A DNA stretch of 64,000 bases from Mesorhizobium_K sp040049215 (GCF_040049215.1 NZ_JBDZDN010000007.1:116285-180284); one strand, 5' to 3'; shown: positions 7,797 to 15,222, counted from the first letter of the stretch. The notes: generated by a model not told the origin, from the letters alone. A program made the numbers and translations.

Positions 7797-8366
7797 TTCC
7801 ACCTGGAGCGCATTATGTTTCGTTCGATATTCGACAATCTGCTCGTCGTAGCGCGCCATACTGGACTCATAGGTTCGCTTGGCACTATCCCAACGGCCCC
7901 GATCTAGCTCCCACTTTTCAGTTGAGGCATCAAACAGGCGTTTTGCTTCCTGTTCTCGTCTGGACCAACTGCCGGACAACACGTCGTAGAGTCTTCTCAA
8001 GAACGCCTTCTTTTTCTTGGGAGCAAACTGAGCCCACATAGGCTGATCCGGTAACTTAGGGGGCTGGCCCGGATGGGCAGGTTCGGCAGGAGGGTCAGCG
8101 CTTAGCGTTGGCGGGGGTGGATATGCGCGACCGGCGAGTGCCTGGATTCTGCTGAGGGCCGACACAGAGCCAACGCGCGTCAGACCCCTCAACTGCGGGA
8201 GAAAAATCACGCCGGCATCGCCGGAGTCGAGGCTCTGAGGCTTCAGCACGGAATCATAATTTTGGTAATCATGCCTAACCACACACGGCCAAACCTGAGG
8301 AGCGCTAAATGCCTCGCCAGCCCCGAAAAATGTGTTTGTGTGATTTCGACGACGGTAACGCGCCAT
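7797..8366 (-). pseudogene. Mrr-like restriction endonuclease, 5' part (interrupted gene)
   Basis: The first 190 codons of the split gene, starting at ATG 8366 (residues MARYRRRNHTN). The segment contains a proline-rich stretch (about residues 80-105). A long charged helical region follows (about 125-190, rich in E/K/R with heptad-like hydrophobics), probably a coiled coil that continues into the 3' part at 3598. Without the insertion the protein would be 551 residues. As it stands, translation runs past the junction and stops eight codons inside the IS right end. The upstream HGG-motif gene ends 86 bases earlier on the same strand. A longer frame reaching 8483 overlaps that gene and is less likely. 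Confidence 0.75.
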
Positions 8367-8452
8367 CCCCCAAACTCCAATGGTTCTCCAAGTACAGCAT
8401 AAATGAAAATCGGCTGAAAGTAGGTGGGCTAGACGCGGCGGCTTGCGGGGCC

Positions 8453-8716
8453 TCAGTCTAGATCTTCGAGCGTCTGCCGGCATAGTCGCGCCATTGCCTG
8501 GACAGCGGCCAAGGCCGCCATTGTGCTCTTCGTTCGGCCCCCGTGTCGATAGCTGCCGTTCGCCTTGCCTTCAGGAGCGCCACCACGCGCACCGTGGACC
8601 CTGCAGACACTCCAGCCCCTGACGGACGGCGCCCGACAGGGCAGGCCCGATCGCTTCGACGTGGCTTTGCACCGCGGCGCCAGGTTCATGAGGTTGACGT
8701 TGTTTTTTTCCGCCAT
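8453..8716 (-). CDS. Small cysteine/HGG-motif protein of phage and island type
   Basis: 87 residues. The pattern RCKAxxxRxGxPCxxPxVRGWSVCRVHGARGGAPEGxxNGxYxHG, spread over residues 14-58, is a recurring signature of short proteins on prophages, plasmids and islands. They are often labelled HGGxxTG-domain proteins. The Cys/His spacing suggests a small metal-binding fold. No function is established that I know of. ATG 8716 follows a GGGGGGTAGG stretch; ATG 8728 is an alternative four codons earlier. It lies in the minus-strand gene row of the island. Confidence 0.7.
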   Translation of the reverse strand: MAEKNNVNLMNLAPRCKATSKRSGLPCRAPSVRGWSVCRVHGARGGAPEGKANGSYRHGGRTKSTMAALAAVQAMARLCRQTLEDLD

Positions 8717-8779
8717 CCTACCCCCCATGCTTCCACGGGTCAGTCGCTCCGGTTTCGATCAGGGGCGGTTCCTCGTCGC

Positions 8780-9049
8780 TCACTCAGCGGCCATCCGCTC
8801 GACCATGAGGTTAACGTAGTCGCTTATCCCCTCGACGGCTTCTCCATTAGGATCGGCGCCTATAGAGGCCGGTTCGGGACAAAAGCCATAGGCGACCTCT
8901 TGGGCCGCTTCGGCATTCGTCATGGGCGGATTCTGCTTTAGAAGCGCTACGGCGGCACGACCAATCAAACACGCAACGTAATCGTCTTCCGGGCTCGCGA
9001 AGGCCGGGCTTGCCGTGAAAAGCAGTGCTGCAATAAGCGCGGTTTTCAT
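8780..9049 (-). CDS. Small secreted protein of unknown function
   Basis: 89 residues with a clear signal peptide (MKTALIAALLFTASPAFA, cleavage after AFA). The mature part of about 70 residues has two cysteines and is acidic, suggesting a small periplasmic protein with one disulfide. I do not recognise the family. The start overlaps the stop of the preceding gene by four bases (ATGA), and GGAGGAA lies upstream, so it is expressed as part of the island operon. Confidence 0.65.
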   Translation of the reverse strand: MKTALIAALLFTASPAFASPEDDYVACLIGRAAVALLKQNPPMTNAEAAQEVAYGFCPEPASIGADPNGEAVEGISDYVNLMVERMAAE

Positions 9050-9573
9050 CTGGTTCCTCCGGTGTGCACGTCGCCGACGATGGCCTGGCCGCCGGGATGC
9101 ACATGCACATGCTCGACAGTCATCTTCTGCTCGCCGCCGGTGCGATAGCGTTTCAGCGCTTCGACTTGGGCGGCGAAAGTCCGCGCCAGCTTGTTGAAGG
9201 CGCGCTCGGCGCTGTCCTGCTGAGGTATCGTGTCGACATGGGCGAGGCGACGGGCGAACGTCATCGTCGATAGGTGCACCGCTGCCATCTGCGAGGCCAG
9301 CATGGCTTCGATCTGATCCCTCGGATTTATGCCTTGCACAATCGATGCGACAAAGGCCGTGCCTTTTTGGTCGGGCACCTTGCCTGGGCTGCCGATATTT
9401 ACAAGCTGGCCAACCAGACCGTCGATAAAGTTCTCATCGGTCGACCCGAAGACCCACCCGGTCTTGTCAGCGCAGGTGGTGACATGGGTGCCATCGACCT
9501 TGATGAGCGGCTTTGTCCGCACAGGCTTATCGATTGCTGGCGAGGGTTTAGGCTGTTTCGAGAGCGGCGTCAT
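9046..9573 (-). CDS. Conserved phage/island hypothetical protein
   Basis: 175 residues. The C-terminal half (MTFARRLAHVDTIPQQDSAERAFNKLARTF...EALKRYRTGGEQKMTVEHVHV) belongs to a widespread hypothetical family of alphaproteobacterial prophages and islands, which I recognise from its DSAERAxNKLARTF and YRTGGEQ motifs. No biochemical role is known to me. It overlaps the next gene by ATGA and follows the primase gene by 15 bases, so it belongs to the same transcription unit. Confidence 0.7.
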   Translation of the reverse strand: MTPLSKQPKPSPAIDKPVRTKPLIKVDGTHVTTCADKTGWVFGSTDENFIDGLVGQLVNIGSPGKVPDQKGTAFVASIVQGINPRDQIEAMLASQMAAVHLSTMTFARRLAHVDTIPQQDSAERAFNKLARTFAAQVEALKRYRTGGEQKMTVEHVHVHPGGQAIVGDVHTGGTR

Positions 9574-9588
9574 GGGTATGGCTTTCCC

Positions 9589-10617
9589 TCATCGAGCGGC
9601 GATGCTGGGGTCGGCCTTGGTAAGCCGATAAACGGGCGGATCGTTTGGCCCGCGTCCGCCCGGATGGACGCACTCAATTAGCCCACAGTCCACCAAGGTT
9701 TTGCGCGCGGCCTTCATGGTATTGGTAGCCCACCCCAGCGTCTCCGCATACGCCTTGCTCAGATAGAAGTCGCGCCCCCAATGATGCCGCATAAGCAGCG
9801 ACAGGAAGGCGAAGGCGCGCGGATCGGATGCCGCCAACTGGTCAACAATCGAATGCCGGACGACGACACGCTCACCGTGGCCGAACCAGTTTTTGCCCGC
9901 GACTTCGTAGCCCCAAGCGGATTCCACGATCTTGAGCACCTCGTCCACAGGCAGCGGCTCGCAATAGCCCCGATTGTGTTCCATCGTCCTCACCATCAGT
10001 TCCTCTATGTTGCGAATGCCCCGTGCCATCTTCATGCACTCCCGCCAGAGGGTATCGTTCCGGGCGCCGTCCGATTTCTCGGAAGCTTCCCTTGGAGGAG
10101 GAGAGGAAAGAGGGAAGAGGGTGTTCTGTTTCTTATTGGGGTCAGAATTTAACCCCCTCATCGTCGGCAGTCGGTCGAGGTCGTCGAGGCTTCCCTGCAC
10201 GATCTCGTATCGGCCATTGGTGCCGATGGAAGGCGGTGCCACAACGAAGCCGTCGCCCAGGATATCGATTGGCCTGTCGGGTTCCGGCCGCACCTTCCGG
10301 CTCTCGCCGTTGTTGCGATACCACGCTTGGAAATTGCCCGAACCGCTGCGCACGATGAAAGGCGTCGGCCCGTGGCGACTGAGCCCGTCCGCAAGAACGC
10401 GATCGTCTGGCGTATCCACGTCCAGGACAGTGATGCGGTTCCGGCGGCAGGCGAAGCCGAAGGCGTCATTGTCAGGGAACCGGAGCGCGAGCTGGCCGCT
10501 AGTCTTTGCACCAATCTTGAGATAGCCCCGAACGGCCGGCGTCTTGTCCGGCCGAACAGGGAAGGTGGCCACGCCATGCTCGGCATAGAGTGGCTGCCAC
10601 TCGGCGAAGGCGCCCAC
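9589..10617 (-). CDS. Primase-polymerase (prim-pol) domain protein
   Basis: 342 residues. Residues 1-160 form a bifunctional primase/polymerase (AEP) N-terminal domain: WQPLYAEHGVATFPV at the start, the metal-binding pair in VLDVDTPDD, and IDILGDGFVVAPPS near the end. A middle segment (about 195-250) resembles a primase C-terminal helical domain. The last 90 residues look like a winged helix (GWATNTMKAARKTLVDCGLI). Such proteins prime replication of excised satellites and plasmids; no separate helicase is present here. It starts at GTG immediately after the TAG of the previous gene. Confidence 0.85.
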   Translation of the reverse strand: MGAFAEWQPLYAEHGVATFPVRPDKTPAVRGYLKIGAKTSGQLALRFPDNDAFGFACRRNRITVLDVDTPDDRVLADGLSRHGPTPFIVRSGSGNFQAWYRNNGESRKVRPEPDRPIDILGDGFVVAPPSIGTNGRYEIVQGSLDDLDRLPTMRGLNSDPNKKQNTLFPLSSPPPREASEKSDGARNDTLWRECMKMARGIRNIEELMVRTMEHNRGYCEPLPVDEVLKIVESAWGYEVAGKNWFGHGERVVVRHSIVDQLAASDPRAFAFLSLLMRHHWGRDFYLSKAYAETLGWATNTMKAARKTLVDCGLIECVHPGGRGPNDPPVYRLTKADPSIAAR

Positions 10618-10872
10618 CTAGGCGCACCTCGCGAACAGGTCGCCGGGCTGTCTGTCATGGTGCCGGCGGTGGTGGAAACGGCAGAGCCAGTCGATGCTCA
10701 GCGGGACCGAATAGTCTTCGTGATGCGCTTCAGCCGCTGCACCGCAAATCCAGCAGGGCAGACGTTGAAGTTCGCCGCGGCGGATCGCGCGGGCAACGAC
10801 GCCGTGTGCCCGGATTGCCGCCGGGTGCCGGCGGTTCCAGCGAAGTTGAGGGGAGATGCGCTTCATCATCAC
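10618..10872 (-). CDS. Small zinc-binding (HNH-like) island protein
   Basis: 84 residues. After a basic N-terminus with the RHPAAIRAHGVVARAIRRGEL segment, residues 39-70 read CWICGAAAEAHHEDY...WLCRFHHRRHH, a CxxC...HH...CxxHH metal site. This arrangement is common in short phage proteins near replication genes and resembles a minimal HNH/zinc-ribbon fold. Nuclease activity is not shown. It starts at GTG within a GTGA overlap with the previous gene, and its TAG abuts the GTG of the primase. Confidence 0.7.
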   Translation of the reverse strand: MMMKRISPQLRWNRRHPAAIRAHGVVARAIRRGELQRLPCWICGAAAEAHHEDYSVPLSIDWLCRFHHRRHHDRQPGDLFARCA

Positions 10873-11057
10873 GCACCTCCCGACACATAGCCGAACAAGC
10901 CGGCGTCCGAGAGTTGAGACGATCGTCTGGACGGGCTCGCCGACGCGGTGAATATTGATTGCCCAGCCAGCGCCCCAGCGCTCGATACGAAAATGGCCGG
11001 CGGGTTTCGCCGCCAGCCATCCGAGACGTTATCAAAGGAAGGCTTTATGCTCATCAT
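10869..11057 (-). CDS. Small hypothetical protein of the island operon
   Basis: 62 residues beginning MMSIKPSFDNVSDGW and ending GLFGYVSGGA. I do not recognise it. The case for a real gene is its fit in the operon: ATGA overlap with the upstream AlpA-like gene and GTGA overlap with the downstream zinc-binding gene. Other frames across this stretch also stay open, so confidence is moderate. Confidence 0.5.
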   Translation of the reverse strand: MMSIKPSFDNVSDGWRRNPPAIFVSSAGALAGQSIFTASASPSRRSSQLSDAGLFGYVSGGA

Positions 11058-11305
11058 GCGGCCCCCCGCATCTGCGCAGCTTCCCAAGCCTCGATGTCGG
11101 CAATGCGCCAATATCGATAGCGGCCCAAGTAGACGGGCTGGGGGAAGTTCATTTTCTCGTCGCGTAGCCATCTCCAGATCGTCATGTCGGAGACGCCGTA
11201 GCGATCGAGAACCTTTCGGGCGGGTAGGAAGCCGGTAGTGGATGAATCGCCGCACCCGGCGAAATGCGAATTGCGCGCCTGACCCTGTTGTGCTTGATTA
11301 TTCAT
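11054..11305 (-). CDS. AlpA-like excisionase/regulator (MerR-type winged helix)
   Basis: 83 residues. Residues 27-75 read FLPARKVLDRYGVSDMTIWRWLRDEKMNFPQPVYLGRYRYWRIADIEAWE. This is the typical AlpA/helix-turn-helix_17 domain: a recognition helix, a FPxP loop, and a wing ending in RYWxxxDIxxWE. AlpA-type proteins switch on integrase or act as excisionases in P4-like and related elements. It heads the minus-strand gene row, with overlapping start and stop to the next gene. ATG 11305 has only a weak ribosome site, so the exact start is uncertain. Confidence 0.8.
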   Translation of the reverse strand: MNNQAQQGQARNSHFAGCGDSSTTGFLPARKVLDRYGVSDMTIWRWLRDEKMNFPQPVYLGRYRYWRIADIEAWEAAQMRGAA

Positions 11306-11366
11306 GCGTAGGGGATTCCTCTGCGTGGAGGAGGCTCCCGAAAGGGAGACCTTGATCATCGATGGA

Positions 11367-11407
11367 AAACAGCCGGGCACTGGCCTCAGAAACCCGCCCG
11401 GCTGTTT
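11367..11407. terminator. Strong hairpin between integrase and AlpA-like gene
   Basis: AAACAGCCGGGC (11367-11378) pairs perfectly with GCCCGGCTGTTT (11396-11407). The 12-bp stem has a 17-base loop, with A/T runs on both sides. It could stop integrase transcripts before the replication gene row, on either strand. Confidence 0.65.
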
Positions 11408-11550
11408 CTATTTCCGCGAAAGACCGCTTCGAATCCCCGCGTTAGCACGAAATCTAACCCGCCCGAATCATCGGACGCAAGGTCCGGCGGCCTTTCACCA
11501 ATGCCTTTCCCCGCTTTCCCCCCCAAGCGAAATGTTCTTTCTCCGTTCGC

Positions 11551-11600
11551 AACGTGCACCAACAAGCATCAACGTGCATCAACCTGCATGAACCTGCCTG
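11551..11600 (+). repeat. Five tandem 10-bp repeats (AACxTGCAyx) downstream of the integrase
   Basis: Five consecutive units read AACGTGCACC, AACAAGCATC, AACGTGCATC, AACCTGCATG and AACCTGCCTG. The 10-bp period equals about one helical turn, so a bound protein would contact one face of the DNA. Likely roles are arm-type sites for the integrase or AlpA-like protein, or an iteron-type replication origin for the primase. The rest of the gap 11306-11651 holds only this array and the hairpin at 11367. Confidence 0.6.
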
Positions 11601-11651
11601 AAAACAGCGGATAAGCATCACGACAATGTGACATGCAAAGCCGGTGGAAAC

Positions 11652-12902
11652 CTACCCTCGGGCCAGCGGAATCACGTTGTCGGCGGCCGTCCCGGACACA
11701 AGTGTCTCGACGTAGCGGCCCCACGCCTCCAGCGCCGTCTTTTTCTGCTTTAGATAGCCCGCCCGGTTATAGGTGCCGGCGACGCCGCCTCGGCTGCCGC
11801 TGATATGGTTGAGGGTGGCCTCGACGATATGCGGGTCGATCGCCAACTCGTCGTTCATCATGGTGCTGACGGTCCTGCGCAGATCATGCAGGGACCAGTG
11901 CGGCACTTCCTCGCCCGCCAGTTCCTCCATCTTCGCTCGACATAGCTCCACGGGCTTGGTGAAGCCGCTAGGCGAGGTTTTCCCGTTCGTCGTAAATAGC
12001 AGCCGCCTGTCGCTCTTGATGCGCGGCACGGCCTCTAGAATGGCAAGCACCGGCTTCGACAAGGGCACGACATGCTCGCGGCGGTTTTTCGTCCGGTCGG
12101 CGCCGATCGTCCAGACGGAACCGTCGAGCTCGCTGTCGGTCATCTCCGAGACTTCGGACTTGCGCTGCCCTGTCAGAAGCAGCAGCCGGAAGATCGGTTG
12201 AAACGGATGCCCGAGCGCTTCCGTCGCCTGCCAGAACAGTTTTATCTCGGCTGCCGTGAAATGCCGCTCACGGGCTTCCTCGGCCGCCTTGTTCCATACG
12301 ACAGGGGAGGCGTCGATAATGTCTCGACGTGCAGCCCAGGCGAACAGCGGCGATATCGCGCTATAGGTCCGGTTAGCGACATATGGCGCGCCGCGGTCGA
12401 CAATGCCGTCGAGCAGGTCAATTACGTCGCGCTTCCTGATGTCCTGAATCCGCTTCGCGCCCCACACGTCCGGCACAATCAACTGGTCGAGCAGACGCTT
12501 CGTCTCGGCAATGGTGCGCGGCTTCGGCTTGGCGTTCTTTCTGGTCGCCCTGCCGGCCTCGTAGTGCTTGAGATACGTCTCAACGATCTCGGGGAACAGA
12601 TCGCGCGTGGATTGCGCCTCGTCCTTCTGCGCTGCCTTCCTCGCCTTCTTTTCTCGGGCCGGGTCGAGTTCCGAGTTTTCGATTGCCGCAGTTGCCAGCT
12701 TGCGCGCCGTGGCGAGCGCAGGGAAGCCGTCGAGCGTCAGCTTGCGCGGCTTGCCCTCATGGCGATAGCGCACCGCCCATGACTTCTTCCCGGACGGCTG
12801 GATGACGAGATAGAGCCCCTTGCAGCCGCCGTCCGGTATCTCCCGTCGGGCCGCCCCTGGCTTCGCGTTTTTGATGGCAATATCGGTGAGCCGTACCGCC
12901 AT
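11652..12902 (-). CDS. int: Tyrosine site-specific integrase (P4/DUF4102-type)
   Basis: 416 residues; cuts and joins the island at tRNA-Lys. Residues 1-90 form the DUF4102 arm-binding domain (KGLYLVIQPSGKKSWAVRYRHEGK). About 100-190 is the core-binding SAM-like domain. The catalytic domain has the first Arg in LLLTGQRKSEV, the lysine hairpin after WTIGADRTKN, the HxxR motif in WSLHDLRRT, a second His in LNHISG, and the nucleophile Tyr in AGTYNRAGY. All key residues are present, so the enzyme looks active. Its 5' end faces attR, 163 bases away, and its start lies next to paired GTTACCCC/GGGGTAAC motifs that may control its promoter. Confidence 0.95.
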   Translation of the reverse strand: MAVRLTDIAIKNAKPGAARREIPDGGCKGLYLVIQPSGKKSWAVRYRHEGKPRKLTLDGFPALATARKLATAAIENSELDPAREKKARKAAQKDEAQSTRDLFPEIVETYLKHYEAGRATRKNAKPKPRTIAETKRLLDQLIVPDVWGAKRIQDIRKRDVIDLLDGIVDRGAPYVANRTYSAISPLFAWAARRDIIDASPVVWNKAAEEARERHFTAAEIKLFWQATEALGHPFQPIFRLLLLTGQRKSEVSEMTDSELDGSVWTIGADRTKNRREHVVPLSKPVLAILEAVPRIKSDRRLLFTTNGKTSPSGFTKPVELCRAKMEELAGEEVPHWSLHDLRRTVSTMMNDELAIDPHIVEATLNHISGSRGGVAGTYNRAGYLKQKKTALEAWGRYVETLVSGTAADNVIPLARG

Positions 12903-12905
12903 TGT

Positions 12906-13064
12906 GTTACCCCGGATCGTTGTGGGGTAACAGATTTGGCCCGTTTGCGGCCGCTACCCCGTGTTAGTATCACGGGCTAACATGCCTTACAAATCCAAGC
13001 TTTGCAAGGGAATGAGCGCCTACGGAACGACTGAATTGTTGCGCCCCGTTAGCCTGTCTGGACA
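12906..13064. promoter_or_regulatory. Integrase upstream region with inverted GGGGTAAC motifs
   Basis: GTTACCCC (12906-12913) and GGGGTAAC (12924-12931) are perfect inverted copies with a 10-base spacer. A variant, GCTACCCC, is at 12953-12960. A hairpin CCCGTG...CACGGG follows (12958-12975). CTGTC-TG-GACAG (13054-13065) touches the att boundary. GGGGTAAC also lies near the left end (2186-2193). These are candidate arm sites and an integrase autoregulatory operator. Confidence 0.45.
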
Positions 13065-13115
13065 GACTTTTAATCAGTAGGTCCAGGGTTCGAATCCCTG
13101 CGCGCTCACCAGAAA
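13065..13115 (+). repeat. attR: 51-bp copy of the tRNA-Lys 3' end
   Basis: Identical to 2058-2108. Upstream bases do not form the 5' half of a tRNA, so this is only the displaced 3' fragment, not a second tRNA gene. It marks the right edge of the island. Confidence 0.95.
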
Positions 13116-13204
13116 ACGTATCTTTATCAATGCTTTGCAGGAGGCCGGTTGCTGCCGAGCGGTGGCCGGTTGGCTGTGTCTTCAGGATGTCCGCAAATTC
13201 CGGC

Positions 13205-13636
13205 TCAGCGACGCTCCCGGTGTGCCGGCCACGCGTTCTGAATCGCTGCGAAGAAAAATGCGGTCGTCAGCCCAAACAGAATCAGCCCGTTCACCGCCTC
13301 GATCGATCCGAGTAGCCGCCAGTCATTCGTAAGGAAGACGTTGGAGTGGCCGTAACTCGTGATTGCGCTGAGGGAATAAAGCATCGCGACAGAGATGTCG
13401 GGCAAAGCTCCGATCGCCACATAGAGGAAAGCCCAGGCCAGCGCTTCGAGCGAATGAAGGGTTGCGGCAAACAATGCGATGACCGCGACCGACACGATGA
13501 AGTCAAACAGGTTGCGTTTTGAAGGAATAATCTCGGGGACCAGAGCCCGGGTGATGACCATGAACATCGCGACATGGACAACCACCGTCGTGACGAGGAG
13601 CGGCAAGCCCCACAGCCAGTTGTTTGCCCAAAACAT
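13205..13636 (-). CDS. Two-TM potassium-channel-like membrane protein
   Basis: 143 residues starting at MFWANNWLW. There are hydrophobic segments at about 7-28, 43-63, a re-entrant stretch at 70-100 and a last helix at 118-138. The pore-loop-like segment AMLYSLSAITSYGHSNVF resembles the two-pore-domain channel family found in many Proteobacteria. A classical TxGYG filter is replaced by TSYGH, so ion selectivity is uncertain. GAGACGAG upstream can act as ribosome site. A longer upstream frame with low-complexity Arg/His residues was not used. Confidence 0.65.
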   Translation of the reverse strand: MFWANNWLWGLPLLVTTVVVHVAMFMVITRALVPEIIPSKRNLFDFIVSVAVIALFAATLHSLEALAWAFLYVAIGALPDISVAMLYSLSAITSYGHSNVFLTNDWRLLGSIEAVNGLILFGLTTAFFFAAIQNAWPAHRERR

Positions 13637-13710
13637 GAACTCGTCTCCGCGCGGCCACGACACCGCGAAGCGGCGTACAGGATGTTGCGCCGGTTCGCCA
13701 CCCGCCCGGT

Positions 13711-14082
13711 TCAATTCGCCGGTGAGGCAAACTCCGTCGTGAATACGGTGCCGCCGATGCCAGCCGCGAGCGCGGGCGAGAAGCTGAATGGCACGCACCC
13801 TTCCAAAGCCTTCGTTGCAGCCTCGACAAAAGCCTGCCTCGCCGCCTCGTCGCCGGGAACGTTGATGGCGGTCGGCATCGGCGGGCCGATCAGCGCGCCG
13901 TCACGATTGAAGCTGAAGCTCAATGTGACCTCGGAGCCCTCGGTTCCGGATGGCGGATGCCAGCACGCCTGTATCGCAGCGCCGACCTCATCCATGGTGT
14001 CGAACGGCTCCGCACCGGATTGAAAGGTGGCGCCCATCAGGAGCAATGCGGCGATCGATATGGTTGCGCGGACATGGTTCAT
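13711..14082 (-). CDS. Periplasmic TonB-C/TolA-like domain protein
   Basis: 123 residues. ATG 14082 begins a signal peptide (MNHVRATISIAALLLMGATFQSGA). The mature part has the pattern VGAAIQACWHPP, then VTLSFSFNRDGALIGPP, then ALEGCVPFSFSP. This is like the C-terminal domain of TolA/TonB proteins, in which a Cys pair and a GxLxxP turn are typical. It lacks the usual membrane anchor and long linker, so it probably acts as a free periplasmic module of unknown partner. It lies 74 bases before the channel-like gene on the same strand. Confidence 0.6.
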   Translation of the reverse strand: MNHVRATISIAALLLMGATFQSGAEPFDTMDEVGAAIQACWHPPSGTEGSEVTLSFSFNRDGALIGPPMPTAINVPGDEAARQAFVEAATKALEGCVPFSFSPALAAGIGGTVFTTEFASPAN

Positions 14083-14179
14083 TGCGAGGTCTCGGGCTTC
14101 GGGCAGCGGTCTGGTCGATCCATGATACGAAACAAGATGAAATTCGGGAAGATCGGCTCCGGCCAATGGCTCGAGCCGC

Positions 14180-15157
14180 CTACCTTATCTCCTCCAGTAT
14201 ATGATCGTAGAGCAGCTTGGCGGCCGGCGAGAGCGCGCGGTTGCGCGCCATGATCAGGCTGTAGGGCTGCACGTCGACGTCGAAGGATGTCGGCAGGATC
14301 TCGATCGCGCCGGCCAGCCCGTCCGCGGCGTTGACGAACTTCGCCATGTCGAGCGCCACCGGCGCGATGGCGTCCGACTGCGCCACCATCACCAGCGTCA
14401 GCAACAGCGAGGTGGTGTTCAGGATGCGGTCGGGCAGGGGCACGCTGCGGCTCATGAAGATCGTCTCGATGGTGCGCCTGAGCAGCGAGCCTCCCGGCTG
14501 GAACACCCAGTCGTAGCCGGTCAGTTGCTCGAGTTCGACCGTCCGTCCGTCGGCCAGCGGGTGGCCGCGGCGCACGATCAGGCAGGCCTTCTCGATGCCG
14601 ATGACGCGCGCCTCGAAGAGGCGCGGATTGAGGTCGTCGGGGATGCGCGCGATGATGAAGTCGTGCCGCGAGGCAAGAAGCTCGCGGGCCAGCACGCCGC
14701 TGGTGTCGACCTGCACGCTGATCTCGATGCGCGGAAAGTTCTTGCGGATGCGCCGGATCGCCGGCACGGCGAGCCCGATCGCGGGCGCGGTCACCGCGCC
14801 GAGGAACACCGCGCCGCCCTTGCCGGACCTGAGATCGGAGATCTCGCGGTCGATCTCGCGCAGTTCGAGCAGCATGGTACGGGCGCGGCGCGCCAGCGCC
14901 GCCCCGAACGGGGTCAGTTCGACGCCTCGCGGCAGCCGGCGGCAGAGCGGCACGCCGAGTATGTCCTCCATCTCCGCGATCATGCGCGAGGCGGCCGGCT
15001 GCGAGATATTGAGCATATGGGCCGCGGCGCTGATCTGGCCGCTGTCCTCAATCGCCACGATCATGCGCATATGCGTGACCTTGAGCGCGCTGCGCAGCAG
15101 GCCTTCCGTGTCTTCGCCGCGCGGCTCTGGATCTGCCCTGTAGACCGATCTTTCCAA
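14180..15157 (-). CDS. gbpR: LysR-family regulator, GbpR-like
   Basis: 325 residues. The winged helix-turn-helix covers about residues 27-87 (MIVAIEDSGQISAAAHMLNISQPAASRMIAEME), followed by a two-lobed effector domain to the C-terminus. In Agrobacterium, GbpR controls chvE in response to sugars and is encoded next to it. Here the gene is divergent from chvE with 269 bases between them, the same arrangement, so the name is inferred from family plus position. It probably activates chvE-gguABC when arabinose, galactose or fucose-type sugars are present. A 7-bp inverted repeat in the gap is a candidate binding site. Confidence 0.85.
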   Translation of the reverse strand: MERSVYRADPEPRGEDTEGLLRSALKVTHMRMIVAIEDSGQISAAAHMLNISQPAASRMIAEMEDILGVPLCRRLPRGVELTPFGAALARRARTMLLELREIDREISDLRSGKGGAVFLGAVTAPAIGLAVPAIRRIRKNFPRIEISVQVDTSGVLARELLASRHDFIIARIPDDLNPRLFEARVIGIEKACLIVRRGHPLADGRTVELEQLTGYDWVFQPGGSLLRRTIETIFMSRSVPLPDRILNTTSLLLTLVMVAQSDAIAPVALDMAKFVNAADGLAGAIEILPTSFDVDVQPYSLIMARNRALSPAAKLLYDHILEEIR

Positions 15158-15194
15158 AGATTATCCTCGATTGAAACGTTGCACCACGTAAGCT

Positions 15195-15222
15195 GACATA
15201 TCAGGAAATTATGCCATATGTC
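15195..15222. promoter_or_regulatory. Inverted repeat in the gbpR-chvE gap, candidate LysR site
   Basis: GACATAT (15195-15201) and ATATGTC (15216-15222) are perfect inverted copies 14 bases apart, near the gbpR start. TTGACA at 15234-15239 could be a -35 box for chvE, but no convincing -10 follows at normal spacing. The rest of the 15158-15426 gap shows no gene. Confidence 0.45.

Larger units (their letters stand above)
2058..13115. mobile_element. Integrative genomic island in tRNA-Lys (about 11 kb)
   Basis: The element is bounded by perfect 51-bp att repeats. The intact tRNA is on the left, and the integrase gene (11652-12902) lies next to the right repeat. Minus-strand genes from the integrase leftward are: AlpA-like regulator, a 62-residue protein, a zinc-cysteine protein, primase-polymerase, a 175-residue phage-type protein, a small secreted protein, an HGG-motif protein and an Mrr-like restriction gene. 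No capsid, tail, terminase or conjugation genes are present. The content fits a phage-satellite-like or small integrative element with a defence cargo gene. A second element (3603-7792) sits inside it. Confidence 0.9.

Noticed and set aside
11551..11600. CRISPR-like array
   Set aside because: The repeats are 10 bp with no spacers, and there are no cas genes.
13065..13115. Second tRNA-Lys gene
   Set aside because: Only the 3' half is present; the bases before it do not form the acceptor and D arms. It is the attR copy.
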